From ZC4RG30 sp040508085 (GTDB taxonomy: Bacteria > Pseudomonadota > Gammaproteobacteria > Steroidobacterales > Steroidobacteraceae): DNA of 64,000 bases. The DNA is taken from NCBI GenBank assembly GCA_040508085.1, contig JBEVNO010000064.1, positions 15,592-79,591 on the forward strand, written 5' to 3'. Position numbers and translations under genes: made by a program. The notes beneath the pieces are model-generated. The model did not search any database and was not told where the DNA came from. It saw only the letters and a list, made by a program, of their open reading frames with translations. This document shows, piece after piece, positions 25,017-33,142 of the stretch (within the stretch, counting starts at the first letter, position 1; every line of letters begins with the position of its first letter).

Positions 25017-26312
25017 TCAGCCCGGGCGGATCGTGCCGTTGCCGCGCACCACGTACTTGTAGCTGGTGAGCTGCTCCACGCCCACCGGCCCGCGGGCATG
25101 GAAGCGGTCGGTGGAGATGCCGATCTCCGCGCCCATGCCGAATTCACCGCCGTCGGCGAACTGGGTGGATGCGTTGTGCAGCACTATGGCGCTGTCCACT
25201 TCGCGCAGGAACTTCTCGGCCGTGGCACTGTTGGCCGTGATGATGGACTCGGTATGAGCCGAACCGTAGGTGGCGATGTGCCCGATGGCCTCTTCGACGC
25301 CATCCACCACGCGGACGGAGATGATCGCGTCCAGGTATTCGGTGCGCCAGTCAAGCTCAGTGGCCGGTTTCACGCGCGCATCGGCGGCCTGTGCAGCGGC
25401 GTCGCCGCGCAGCTCGCAGCCACCTTCGGCCAGCGCGGCCAGCAGCGCCGGCAGCATCTCCGGGGCGGCAGCGCGGTCCACCAGCAACGTTTCGGCCGAG
25501 CCGCAGATGCCAGTGCGGCGCAGTTTGGCGTTCACCACCACGCTGCGCGCCATGTCCAGATCCGCATCGCGATCGACATACACATGGCACAGGCCTTCCA
25601 GATGCCCGATCACCGGCACGCGCGCCTCTTTCTGCACGCGCTCCACCAGGCTGCGGCCGCCGCGCGGCACGATCACGTTGATGTGCTGGTCCAGGCCCGC
25701 CAGCATCATGCCCACCGCGGCGCGATCGGTGGTGGGCACCAGCTGGATGGCAGCGTCGGGCAGGCCGGCGGCGCGCAGCCCTTCCAGCAGGCAGGCATGG
25801 ATCGCCGCGCTCGACAGCCGGCTCTCCGAGCCGCCGCGCAGGATCACCGGATTGGCCGATTTAAGGCACAGCGCGCCGGCATCGGCAGTGACGTTGGGGC
25901 GGCTCTCGTAGATGATGCCGATCACGCCCAGCGGCACGCGCACCCGCTGGATCTGGAGCCCGTTGGGCCGGGTCCACTGCGCGGCGATGCCGCCGATGGG
26001 ATCCTCCAGCTGCGCAATCTGTTCGATGCCGGCAGCCATGGATTCAACGCGTTTTTCATTGAGCAGCAGGCGGTCCAGCAGCGAGGCAGTCAGGCCGCGC
26101 GCACGCGCCGCGTCCATGTCCTTCGCATTGGCAGCCAGGATCGCTGCGGACTGCGCGCGGATCGCCCGCGCCGCTGCCAGCAACGCCGCATTGCGCTGCG
26201 TGCCGCTGGACAGCGCCAGGGCCGCGCGGCTGGCCGCCGCTGCACGGCCGAGGCCCGCCATCACAAGGCCCAGGTCGTCACCATGGATTTCCAATGCCTG
26301 CACGCTGCTCAT
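25017..26312 (-). CDS. proA: Gamma-glutamyl phosphate reductase
   Basis: A 431-residue ProA of the aldehyde dehydrogenase superfamily. It has VPLGVIGIIYESRPNVTADAG, the NADP-site LRGGSES, and the catalytic Cys in RRTGICGSAET. It reduces gamma-glutamyl phosphate to glutamate semialdehyde in proline synthesis. Its ATG overlaps the proB stop by four bases (26309-26312). Order proB-proA on the minus strand is the classical one. Confidence 0.97.
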   Translation of the reverse strand: MSSVQALEIHGDDLGLVMAGLGRAAAASRAALALSSGTQRNAALLAAARAIRAQSAAILAANAKDMDAARARGLTASLLDRLLLNEKRVESMAAGIEQIAQLEDPIGGIAAQWTRPNGLQIQRVRVPLGVIGIIYESRPNVTADAGALCLKSANPVILRGGSESRLSSAAIHACLLEGLRAAGLPDAAIQLVPTTDRAAVGMMLAGLDQHINVIVPRGGRSLVERVQKEARVPVIGHLEGLCHVYVDRDADLDMARSVVVNAKLRRTGICGSAETLLVDRAAAPEMLPALLAALAEGGCELRGDAAAQAADARVKPATELDWRTEYLDAIISVRVVDGVEEAIGHIATYGSAHTESIITANSATAEKFLREVDSAIVLHNASTQFADGGEFGMGAEIGISTDRFHARGPVGVEQLTSYKYVVRGNGTIRPG

Positions 26313-27487
26313 GTACTCGCCGCTCCTGCCTCTTGCGTCCCGGTGCGCAGCACCAGGTCGTCCCGGTGCACTACCTCATCCCGTCCGCGAAACCCTACCA
26401 GCTGTTCGATATCGCCGCTGCGCCGGCCCATGATGCGCTGGACGTCGCCGCTGGAGTAGGCGGACAAGCCGCGCGCGATCACCTGTCCCTGGGCATCCGC
26501 CACATCCACGGCATCGCCGCGCTCAAAGCTGCCGAGCACCGCCGTGACGCCTGCCGGAAGCAGGCTTCTGCCACGCCGCAGGGCGCCGGCCGCGCCGGCA
26601 TCGATGTGCAGCACCCCGGCAGGCTTCAGACTGCCGCCGATCCACTGCTTGCGCGCCGCCACCGGCGTCGCCGCCGGAATGAACCAGGTGCACCGCGCGC
26701 CGCCCTCCACTTTTTTGAGCGGGTTCAGCGGGTGCCCCGAGGCGATGCACATGTGGCAGCCGGCATCCAGCGCGATCCGGGCCGCCGCGATCTTGGTCGC
26801 CATGCCGCCGGAACCCACGTCAGAGGCCGAGCCGCCCGCCATCGCCTCGATGCGGGGGGTGATGCCCCGCACCTCGGGGAAGAATTCCGCCGCCGGATCC
26901 AGGTTCGGGTCGGCCGAATACAGCCCGTCCACATCCGACAGCAGCACCAGGCAATCCGCGCTGGCCATCTGTGCCACGCGCGCGGCCAGCCGGTCATTGT
27001 CGCCGTAACGGATCTCGGCAGTGGCCACGGTGTCGTTTTCGTTGATCACCGGGATCGCGCCCAGCGCCAGCAACGCATTCAGCGTGGCGCGCGCGTTCAG
27101 GTAGCGGCGACGCTGCTCGCTGTCCTGCAGCGTGAGCAGCACCTGCGCGACCTGCGTACCCTCTTCTTCCAGCAGCTCCTTGTAGGCATGCGCGAGGCGG
27201 ATCTGCCCCACCGCAGCGGCGGCCTGCTTCTGTTCCAGCGGCAGCGCCCCCTTGGGTAGCCCGAGCGCACGGCGGCCCAGCGCGATGGCGCCTGACGACA
27301 CCAGGATGACCTGCTGGCCACGGCGCCGCATGCGACGCAGATCCTGTGCCAGCGCCTCGAGCCAGGCCCGGTTGAGGCGGCCGCTGCCCTGGTCAACAAG
27401 CAGCGCCGAGCCTACCTTCACGACAACGCGACGCGCCTCGACGAGCAGCGATGGACCGGCGGCGCGGGTGCGGGAACGTCCTTGCAT
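26309..27487 (-). CDS. proB: Glutamate 5-kinase with PUA domain
   Basis: A 392-residue ProB. The amino-acid kinase domain (about 15-275) has VVKVGSALLV, LVSSGAIALGRRALG, INENDTVAT and DNDRLAARVA; the C-terminal PUA domain covers about 290-375. It makes gamma-glutamyl phosphate, the first step of proline synthesis and the usual point of proline feedback inhibition. It is the first gene of the proBA operon, divergent from the acidic-tailed protein gene with about 95 bases between. I see no clear promoter motif in that gap. Confidence 0.97.
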   Translation of the reverse strand: MQGRSRTRAAGPSLLVEARRVVVKVGSALLVDQGSGRLNRAWLEALAQDLRRMRRRGQQVILVSSGAIALGRRALGLPKGALPLEQKQAAAAVGQIRLAHAYKELLEEEGTQVAQVLLTLQDSEQRRRYLNARATLNALLALGAIPVINENDTVATAEIRYGDNDRLAARVAQMASADCLVLLSDVDGLYSADPNLDPAAEFFPEVRGITPRIEAMAGGSASDVGSGGMATKIAAARIALDAGCHMCIASGHPLNPLKKVEGGARCTWFIPAATPVAARKQWIGGSLKPAGVLHIDAGAAGALRRGRSLLPAGVTAVLGSFERGDAVDVADAQGQVIARGLSAYSSGDVQRIMGRRSGDIEQLVGFRGRDEVVHRDDLVLRTGTQEAGAAST

Positions 27488-27582
27488 GGGTTGCGGACTA
27501 TAGCAGCGGACCGGCGTTGCCCGCCGTCGTGGCTCGACCTAATATCCCGTGCGGCATATGGATTTATGGATCAGGAGCGGAT

Positions 27583-27912
27583 GTGGCTAGAGATCACGAA
27601 CCAGTAAAGGGCCAGTGGTACGAGAACGCTGAGGAGGAGGAAACCTTCCGCGTTCTGTCCGTGGACGAAGACGGCGAACTGGTAGAAATCGAGTACCTCG
27701 ACGGCGACATCGAGGAGCTGGACCTGGACACCTGGCATGAGCTGGACCTCGAGCGGATCGAGGAGCCGGAAGGCTGGGCGGCGAGCGAAGGCGCCGAAGA
27801 AGAGGAAGAGGACGAAGACGAGGACGACGAGGACGAGGACGACGACTGGGACGATGACGAGGACGACGAGGACTGGGACGAGGACGAGGAAAAGGACAGC
27901 AGCCAGTACTGA
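27583..27912 (+). CDS. Small acidic protein with Asp/Glu-rich tail (DUF6763-like)
   Basis: A 109-residue protein in two parts. Residues 1-60 are a compact domain (VKGQWYENAEEEETFRVLSV, EIEYLDGDIEELDLDTWHEL) that I recognise as like a small uncharacterised gammaproteobacterial family (DUF6763, by memory). Residues 68-105 are almost entirely Asp and Glu with two Trp pairs. I choose GTG 27583, with AGGAG-like bases 6-9 upstream. The tail is encoded by a run of GAC/GAG/GAT codons, which makes both strands open. Function unknown; acidic tails of this kind often mimic nucleic acid or bind basic proteins. It precedes htpX. Confidence 0.8.
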   Translation: MARDHEPVKGQWYENAEEEETFRVLSVDEDGELVEIEYLDGDIEELDLDTWHELDLERIEEPEGWAASEGAEEEEEDEDEDDEDEDDDWDDDEDDEDWDEDEEKDSSQY

Positions 27913-27928
27913 GCTGGTTGAACTTGCG

Positions 27929-27958
27929 CCTTCCGCCCCCATCCAACGGGGGTGAAGG
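27929..27958 (+). terminator. Hairpin between the acidic-protein gene and htpX
   Basis: CCTTC and GAAGG close a hairpin with CCCCC/GGGGG inner pairing and a loop of about 7 bases, directly after the stop codon at 27912 and 28 bases before the htpX ATG. No run of T follows. It may be a weak terminator or a leader structure for htpX. HtpX genes are usually envelope-stress regulated. Confidence 0.4.
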
Positions 27959-27986
27959 TCTATTCCTGGATGGAGTCAATCCGACG

Positions 27987-28859
27987 ATGAAACGCATTTT
28001 CCTGCTGGTAGCCACCAACATTGCCGTGATGCTGGTGCTGTCCGTGGTGGTCAGCCTGCTGGGCCTCGACCGCTACCTGGCCGCCCGCGGGCAGGATTGG
28101 GGTGGCCTGCTGATGGTCGCTGCGGTGTTCGGTTTCGGCGGCGCATTCATCTCGCTGGCCATCTCCAAATGGATGGCCAAGCGCTCGATGGGCGTGCGGG
28201 TCATCACCCAGCCGGCCAATGCCACCGAGCAGTGGCTGGTCAACACCGTGCGCGCCCAGGCGCAGCAGGTGGGCATCGGCATGCCGGAAGTCGGCATCTT
28301 CGATTCGCCACAGCCCAACGCCTTCGCAACCGGAGCGCGGCGCGACGCGGCGCTGGTGGCGGTTTCCACTGGGCTGCTCAACAACATGAAGCAGAACGAG
28401 GTCGAGGCTGTGCTCGGCCACGAGATGGCGCATGTGGCCAATGGCGACATGGTCACCCTCACGCTGATCCAGGGCGTGGTGAACACCTTCGTGTTCTTCC
28501 TGGCCCGAGTGATCGGCAGTCTGGTCGATGGCCGCGGCGGCAACCAGAGCCGCGGTGGCATGGGCTACTTCCTCACCGTGATGGTGGCGCAGGTGGTGCT
28601 CGGCATTCTCGCCAACATGATCGTGATGTGGTTTTCGCGGCATCGCGAATTCCGCGCTGACCAGGGCGGCGCGCGCGTCGCCGGCACCAGCAACATGGTC
28701 GCGGCCCTGCAGCGCCTGAAAGGCGCTTCCAACGAACCTTTGCCGACGCAGCTGGCGGCGTTCGGCATCCAGGGCGGCGCGGGCATGGGCTTCAAGCGGC
28801 TGTTCCTCAGCCACCCGCCGCTGGAAGAACGGATCGCCGCGCTGGAAAAGCAGCGCTAA
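27987..28859 (+). CDS. htpX: Membrane protease HtpX (M48)
   Basis: A 290-residue HtpX. Two N-terminal transmembrane helices (about 4-24 and 38-58) precede the zinc motif HEMAH in the EVEAVLGHEMAHVANGD stretch, followed by two further helices and the third-ligand segment SRHREFRADQGGA. It is an inner-membrane zinc metalloprotease that removes damaged membrane proteins together with FtsH. The start is the ATG at 27987; the upstream extension overlaps the hairpin and looks non-coding. The chain ends in the usual SHPPLEERIAAL. Confidence 0.96.
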   Translation: MKRIFLLVATNIAVMLVLSVVVSLLGLDRYLAARGQDWGGLLMVAAVFGFGGAFISLAISKWMAKRSMGVRVITQPANATEQWLVNTVRAQAQQVGIGMPEVGIFDSPQPNAFATGARRDAALVAVSTGLLNNMKQNEVEAVLGHEMAHVANGDMVTLTLIQGVVNTFVFFLARVIGSLVDGRGGNQSRGGMGYFLTVMVAQVVLGILANMIVMWFSRHREFRADQGGARVAGTSNMVAALQRLKGASNEPLPTQLAAFGIQGGAGMGFKRLFLSHPPLEERIAALEKQR

Positions 28860-28874
28860 CGCGATTCCCTTCCA

Positions 28875-30290
28875 ATGAGCACGCGCGCGCAGGATGTCCC
28901 CGGCCGCCTGCGCGAGCTCATCGGTGAGCAGGCCGTCCTCACCGTGCCTGCGGACCTGGCTCCCTACCTCACTGACTACCGGCGCCTTTATCGAGGCGCC
29001 GCGTGCGCCGTGGTGCTGCCGCACAGCACCGAGCAGGTGTCGCGGCTCCTAAGCTGGTGCAATGGCGAACGCATCAGCGTGGTGCCGCAGGGTGGCAATA
29101 CCGGCTATTGCGGTGGCGCTACCCCGGATGCTTCAGGCAATTCCATCGTGCTGGCGCTGGGCCGCATGAACCGCATCCGCGCCGTGGAAGCCGGCAATTT
29201 CGCGCTGGTGGCCGAGGCGGGTTGCACGCTCGCGGCGGTGCAAGCCGCGGCCACGGATGCCGACCGCCTGTTTCCTCTGACGCTGGGCTCGCAGGGCAGC
29301 TGCCAGATCGGCGGCAATCTCGCCACCAATGCCGGCGGCACCGCCGTGCTGCGCTACGGCATGATGCGCGAGCTCACGCTGGGCATCGAAGCGGTTCTGG
29401 CCGATGGCAGCGTCGTTTCGCAGCTGTCGCCGCTGCGCAAGGACAACACTGGCTACAACCTCAGCCAGTTGCTCATCGGCAGCGAAGGCACCCTCGGCGT
29501 CATCACGGCTGCCTGCCTGAAACTGTTTCCGCGCCCGCGCGCCATCGCCACCGCCTGGTTGGGCATTGCTTCGCCGGCTGCAGCGCTCGCGCTGCTGGCG
29601 CGCCTGCGCGATGCCAGCGGCGACCGGCTGTGCACGCTCGAACTGGTCCCCGATGTCGCGCTGGCGCTGGTGCTGCGGCATGTCGACTCCACGCGCGACC
29701 CGGGGCTCATCGCCTGTCCCTGGTACCTGCTGGTCGAACTGGCGAGCGGTGACAGCGACGATCTGGATGGCCTGCTGGAGCGAACGCTGGCGGCCGCCGC
29801 CGCGGATGGCGAGGTCATCGATGCCGCGCTTGCTGCCAGCGCGGCGCAACGCGCCAGTTTCTGGCTGCTGCGTGAGTCGGTTCCCGTAGCGCAGACCCGG
29901 GCTGGCGGCAGCCTGAAGCACGACATCAGTGTGCCGGTGGCCAGCCTGCCGCGATTCATCACAGAGGGCGAGCAGCTGGTGGCGCGGCTGGCGCCTGAGG
30001 GTTATCTGGTCGCCTACGGCCATGCGGGTGACGGCAACCTGCATTTCAACGTGAACCAGCGGGTGGGTGCCGAAATTGGCGCGCTGGCGGCGCGCGAGGC
30101 TTCATTGAAGCGTGCCGTGCACGACCTGGTCGCGCAGTTCGACGGCAGCTTCAGCGCCGAACACGGCATTGGCCGCCTGAAGGTCGATGAGCTGCGCCGT
30201 TATGCACCACCGGCCAGGCTTGCCGCCATGCACCGGATCAAGCAGGCGCTGGACCCGCACGGCATCCTGAACCCGGGCAAGGTGCTGTAA
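28875..30290 (+). CDS. FAD-linked oxidase, D-2-hydroxyacid dehydrogenase (GlcD/DLD family)
   Basis: A 471-residue flavoprotein of the vanillyl-alcohol-oxidase fold. The FAD-binding half (about 35-215) has VVPQGGNTGYCGGA and LGSQGSCQIGGNLATNAGG; the C-terminal half has the HDISVPVA, YGHAGDGNLHFNV metal/substrate segment and the terminal EHGIGRLK, LDPHGILNPGKVL. Such enzymes oxidise D-2-hydroxyglutarate, D-lactate or similar acids. The length and lack of a GlcE/GlcF partner next door suggest a stand-alone enzyme. Substrate is not clear. It follows htpX by 15 bases. Confidence 0.92.
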   Translation: MSTRAQDVPGRLRELIGEQAVLTVPADLAPYLTDYRRLYRGAACAVVLPHSTEQVSRLLSWCNGERISVVPQGGNTGYCGGATPDASGNSIVLALGRMNRIRAVEAGNFALVAEAGCTLAAVQAAATDADRLFPLTLGSQGSCQIGGNLATNAGGTAVLRYGMMRELTLGIEAVLADGSVVSQLSPLRKDNTGYNLSQLLIGSEGTLGVITAACLKLFPRPRAIATAWLGIASPAAALALLARLRDASGDRLCTLELVPDVALALVLRHVDSTRDPGLIACPWYLLVELASGDSDDLDGLLERTLAAAAADGEVIDAALAASAAQRASFWLLRESVPVAQTRAGGSLKHDISVPVASLPRFITEGEQLVARLAPEGYLVAYGHAGDGNLHFNVNQRVGAEIGALAAREASLKRAVHDLVAQFDGSFSAEHGIGRLKVDELRRYAPPARLAAMHRIKQALDPHGILNPGKVL

Positions 30291-30307
30291 CAGGGTAGCG
30301 CGCGCGT

Positions 30308-31174
30308 TCAGCGCGGCGCGGTGACGCGGATCAGACCTTCCTGGGCGGTGCTGGCCACCAGCGCGCCGGATTGCGTGAAGATGTCGGCGCGCGCGAAGCC
30401 CCGCGCACCCGCAGCCGCCGGGCTCACGATCGAATACAGCAGCCACTGGTCCACCCGCAGCGGGCGGTGGAACCACATGGCATGGTCGATGCTTGCCACC
30501 ACGATGCCCGGGCTGCCCAGCCAGTAGCCATGCGGGTGCATGGCGGTCGCAATGAGGTGGTAGTCCGACACATAGGCCAGCAGCGCCGCATGGCGACGCG
30601 GGTCCTCGCCCACCGCGTCCACGGCGCGGAACCAGATATCCAGCCGCGGTTCGCCGTTGTTGGCTGCAGGATCCGCCAGGGGCTGCACACTGCGGAACTC
30701 GAAGGGCGAATTGCGGCCGGCGAAGCGCCGCACCGCATCCGGCAGTGGCTGTACATGCGCTTCCAGCACTTCGCGCAGGTCGGGAAGGGCTTCCGGTCCC
30801 GGTACATCCGGCATCGGCAGCTGATGCTCCAGACCCTCCTCCGGCTGATGGAAGGACGCCGCCATGTTGAAGATCTGCTGGCCATGCTGGATGGCCACCA
30901 CGCGGCGGCTGGAGAAGCTGCCGCCATCGCGACTGCGATCCACCTGGTACACGATGGGAGCGCGGAAATCGCCGCGGCGCAGGAAATAGGCGTGCAGCGA
31001 ATTCACCTGCCGGCCACCGTCGACAGTTGCATAGGCTGCCTGCAGGGCTTGCCCCAGCACCTGCCCGCCGTAAACCTGCGGGCTGCCGATGTCGCGGCTC
31101 GCGCCGCGGAACAGGTCGACCTCCAGCGGTTCCAGCTCCAGCAGCTGCAGCAGTTCCGCCAGCGGATCCGGCAT
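30308..31174 (-). CDS. tesB: Acyl-CoA thioesterase II
   Basis: A 288-residue double-hotdog thioesterase. Two hotdog domains are seen (about 10-125 and 160-285), with GGQVLGQALQAA in the first and ASIDHAMWFHRP plus DIFTQSGALVASTAQEGLIR in the second, matching the Asp, Gln and Ser/Thr of the TesB active site. It hydrolyses medium- and long-chain acyl-CoA. It is convergent with the FAD oxidase gene and follows the ferredoxin-NADP reductase gene by 8 bases. Confidence 0.95.
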   Translation of the reverse strand: MPDPLAELLQLLELEPLEVDLFRGASRDIGSPQVYGGQVLGQALQAAYATVDGGRQVNSLHAYFLRRGDFRAPIVYQVDRSRDGGSFSSRRVVAIQHGQQIFNMAASFHQPEEGLEHQLPMPDVPGPEALPDLREVLEAHVQPLPDAVRRFAGRNSPFEFRSVQPLADPAANNGEPRLDIWFRAVDAVGEDPRRHAALLAYVSDYHLIATAMHPHGYWLGSPGIVVASIDHAMWFHRPLRVDQWLLYSIVSPAAAGARGFARADIFTQSGALVASTAQEGLIRVTAPR

Positions 31175-31182
31175 GTGAGGTC

Positions 31183-32220
31183 CTATTCGGTTGGCGTATC
31201 GGCCACGCCCAGACGCTGGTGCATCACCGGGCTTGTGGTCGTGTACTGCAGGAACTGGCGCTTGCCCGGAAACAGGTGCGCCTGGATGGCGAACGCCGCC
31301 AGCGCCGCCTCGTGGAACCCGGACAGGATCAGCTTCTTCTTGCCGGGATAGGTGTTGATGTCACCCACGGCGAAGATGCCAGGCACGCTGGTCTGGAACT
31401 TCTCGGTGTCCACCTTCAGCGCCTTCTTCTCCATGTCCAGCCCCCATTCTGCTATCGGGCCGAGCTTGGGCGACAGGCCGAAGAAGGCCAGCAGGCGATC
31501 CGCCGGCAGCTGCTGCACATTGCCGCTGCTGTCCTTCACCTGCACGCCGGCCAGCGTATCGCCATCGACCAGCAGCGACTGCGCGGTGCCCTCGATGAAA
31601 CGCATCCTGCCGGCTGACACCAGCTCCTGCATCTTGGCCACCGATGCCGGTGCGGCGCGGAAATCCGCGCGCCGGTGAACCAGAGTCAGTGAGGTAGCCT
31701 TCTCCGCCAGCGCCAGCGTCCAGTCCAGTGCCGAATCGCCGCCGCCGAAGATCACCACACGCTGGCCCTGGAATTCCGCCGCGTACTGCACGCGATAGAA
31801 GATCTGGCTGCCTTCGAAAACTTCCTGGCTTTCCACGCCCAGGCGCCGCGGCTGGAAGGAGCCGACGCCGCCAGCGATCACGATGGCGCCGGCATCGAAG
31901 CGCATTCCGCCCGCAGTCTCCACATCGAAGCGCCCGTCCTCGCGCTTGCGCACCACGGTCACTTCCTGGCCGAAGTGCATCTGGGCGCCGAAGGGCTTGA
32001 TCTGCTCCAGCAGACGGTCGACCAGTTCCTGCGCGCCCACCGAGGGCAGCGCCGGAATGTCATAGATGGGCTTCTCCGGATACAGCTCGGCGCACTGCCC
32101 GCCGGGCTTGGCCAGCGAGTCCAGCAGATGGGCCTTGATGCCCAGCAGCCCCAGTTCAAAAACCTGAAACAGCCCGCAGGGGCCGGCGCCAATGATGACG
32201 ACTTCCGTGTGGATGCTCAT
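31183..32220 (-). CDS. Ferredoxin--NADP reductase, thioredoxin-reductase type (type 2 FNR)
   Basis: A 345-residue flavoprotein with two dinucleotide sites: FAD GAGPCGLFQ (12-20) and NADPH FGGGDSALDW (about 158-167), plus HRRADFRA and the FAD-closing AVGDINTYPGK. It lacks the redox-active CxxC of thioredoxin reductase and has PGGQCAELYPEKPIYDIP, typical of YumC-like ferredoxin/flavodoxin-NADP reductases. It would reduce 2Fe-2S ferredoxins such as the one at 11.7 kb, although that pairing is inference. The small Cys-cluster gene precedes it by 18 bases and tesB follows by 8. Confidence 0.93.
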   Translation of the reverse strand: MSIHTEVVIIGAGPCGLFQVFELGLLGIKAHLLDSLAKPGGQCAELYPEKPIYDIPALPSVGAQELVDRLLEQIKPFGAQMHFGQEVTVVRKREDGRFDVETAGGMRFDAGAIVIAGGVGSFQPRRLGVESQEVFEGSQIFYRVQYAAEFQGQRVVIFGGGDSALDWTLALAEKATSLTLVHRRADFRAAPASVAKMQELVSAGRMRFIEGTAQSLLVDGDTLAGVQVKDSSGNVQQLPADRLLAFFGLSPKLGPIAEWGLDMEKKALKVDTEKFQTSVPGIFAVGDINTYPGKKKLILSGFHEAALAAFAIQAHLFPGKRQFLQYTTTSPVMHQRLGVADTPTE

Positions 32221-32238
32221 TCGGGGGACCGCCGGCGA

Positions 32239-32538
32239 TCAGGCGCGGCCGGCGTTGGAATCAGTGGGGGTGTGGAAATATTCGCTGTCCGCGGCGAGTT
32301 CGCGCACCAGGCGCTTGAGCTCCTCTACGCGGGCCTCCGCCGTGCTGATCGGCAGGCAATCCTGGCAACGGGGATCACCGCAGGGCTGTCGGGAGTAGAG
32401 CCAGTACTGGACGGCCCCGGCCAGCAGGCCGTCGGCGATGTCCCAGAGGTCGGCGTCCTTGTCCTTGTCCGCCAGCTTGTTTCCCAGGTCCACAGCCTTG
32501 GCGAAGGCGGATTCAAAGCTCTCGGGGGTAACACTCAT
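32239..32538 (-). CDS. Small protein with C-x4-C-x2-C cluster, unknown function
   Basis: A 99-residue protein. The N-terminal part is helical (residues 5-40), then comes SRQPCGDPRCQDC (about 50-62), giving three closely spaced Cys that could bind metal or a cluster if a fourth ligand is supplied, and a second helix. No known domain is recognised. It starts at the ATG 32536-32538, which shares a promoter region with the divergent marR gene. It stands 18 bases upstream of the ferredoxin-NADP reductase, so an electron-transfer or sensor role is possible but unproved. Confidence 0.68.
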   Translation of the reverse strand: MSVTPESFESAFAKAVDLGNKLADKDKDADLWDIADGLLAGAVQYWLYSRQPCGDPRCQDCLPISTAEARVEELKRLVRELAADSEYFHTPTDSNAGRA

Positions 32539-32556
32539 ATGGAGCCAAATTATACG

Positions 32557-32576
32557 CAATCCCCATGGGGGGATTG
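32557..32576. promoter_or_regulatory. Palindromic operator candidate in the marR divergent promoter
   Basis: The arms CAATCCCC and GGGGATTG are perfect inverted repeats separated by four bases, 18 bases from the ATG of the small Cys-cluster gene and 33 bases from the marR ATG. It overlaps a possible -35 TTGACG (32574-32579) whose best -10 is TACTGT (32597-32602) at 17-base spacing. A palindrome of this size between divergent genes next to a MarR gene suggests autoregulation. Confidence 0.6.
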
Positions 32577-32609
32577 ACGGTAATTGCCTGTGCAAATACT
32601 GTAGCGCGT

Positions 32610-33086
32610 ATGAACCCCGAGAAACTGCCCATCCAAGATTTCTACCGTGGCGACAACTGGTCGGCGGAAGAGTCCATTGGTTACTTGTTGCGCACCACGG
32701 TTTCGACCCTGATGCGCGCCGCCGAGACCGCCATGCGGCCACATGGTCTCACCTCGGTGCAATGGGCGCCGCTGATGATCATCTCGCGTGGCGGGAATCC
32801 CACGGCGGCGAGCCTGGCTCGCGATCTGAATACGGATACCGGTGCGATGACCCGCATGCTCGACCGCCTCGAGGCCAAAGGCCTGCTGATGCGCACGCGC
32901 AGCGCCACCGACCGCCGTGTCGTGGAACTCACGCTCACCGAACAGGGCCGTGAGCTGACCACGCTGATCCCGCACCACCTCGCGAGCGTCTACAACAATC
33001 ACCTGGCGGGCTTCACCCAGGAAGAATTCACCGAACTGAAGTCGATGCTGCGGCGGATCATGGCCAACCGCGACGTCACCGGCTAG
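32610..33086 (+). CDS. MarR-family transcriptional regulator
   Basis: A 158-residue MarR-type regulator. An N-terminal helix region (1-45) dimerises; the winged helix spans about 55-115 with LTSVQWAPLMIIS, PTAASLARDLNTDTGAMTRMLDRLEAKGLL and the wing RTRSATDRRVVELTLTEQG. It is a dimeric DNA-binding protein usually released by small phenolic or lipophilic ligands. It starts at ATG 32610 with no Shine-Dalgarno sequence, and the predicted transcription start almost coincides with the ATG, so it may be leaderless. The palindrome upstream is its likely site. Confidence 0.93.
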   Translation: MNPEKLPIQDFYRGDNWSAEESIGYLLRTTVSTLMRAAETAMRPHGLTSVQWAPLMIISRGGNPTAASLARDLNTDTGAMTRMLDRLEAKGLLMRTRSATDRRVVELTLTEQGRELTTLIPHHLASVYNNHLAGFTQEEFTELKSMLRRIMANRDVTG

Positions 33087-33087
33087 A

Positions 33088-33141
33088 AAAATGGGGTCAG
33101 ATCTGTTTTCCCCGCGGGGAAAATAGAGCTGACCCCATTTC
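33088..33141. repeat. REP-like inverted repeat / bidirectional terminator
   Basis: Outer arms AAATGGGGTCAG(ATCT) and (AGAG)CTGACCCCATTT are almost perfect inverted repeats, enclosing an inner TTTTCCCCGCGGGGAAAA palindrome, in the 56-base gap between the convergent marR and ABC-exporter genes. The GGGGTCAG ends are of a kind I associate with scattered REP-like elements or with transposon-derived hairpins in proteobacteria, and T/A runs on both sides of the inner stem would let it terminate both genes. Only one copy is visible in the window. Confidence 0.75.
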
Positions 33142-33142
33142 T

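Noticed and set aside
27790..27900. Simple-sequence repeat in the acidic tail
   Set aside because: GAC/GAG/GAT codons encode Asp and Glu in the reading frame of a supported gene; the opposite frame (Val/Leu-rich) is a shadow.
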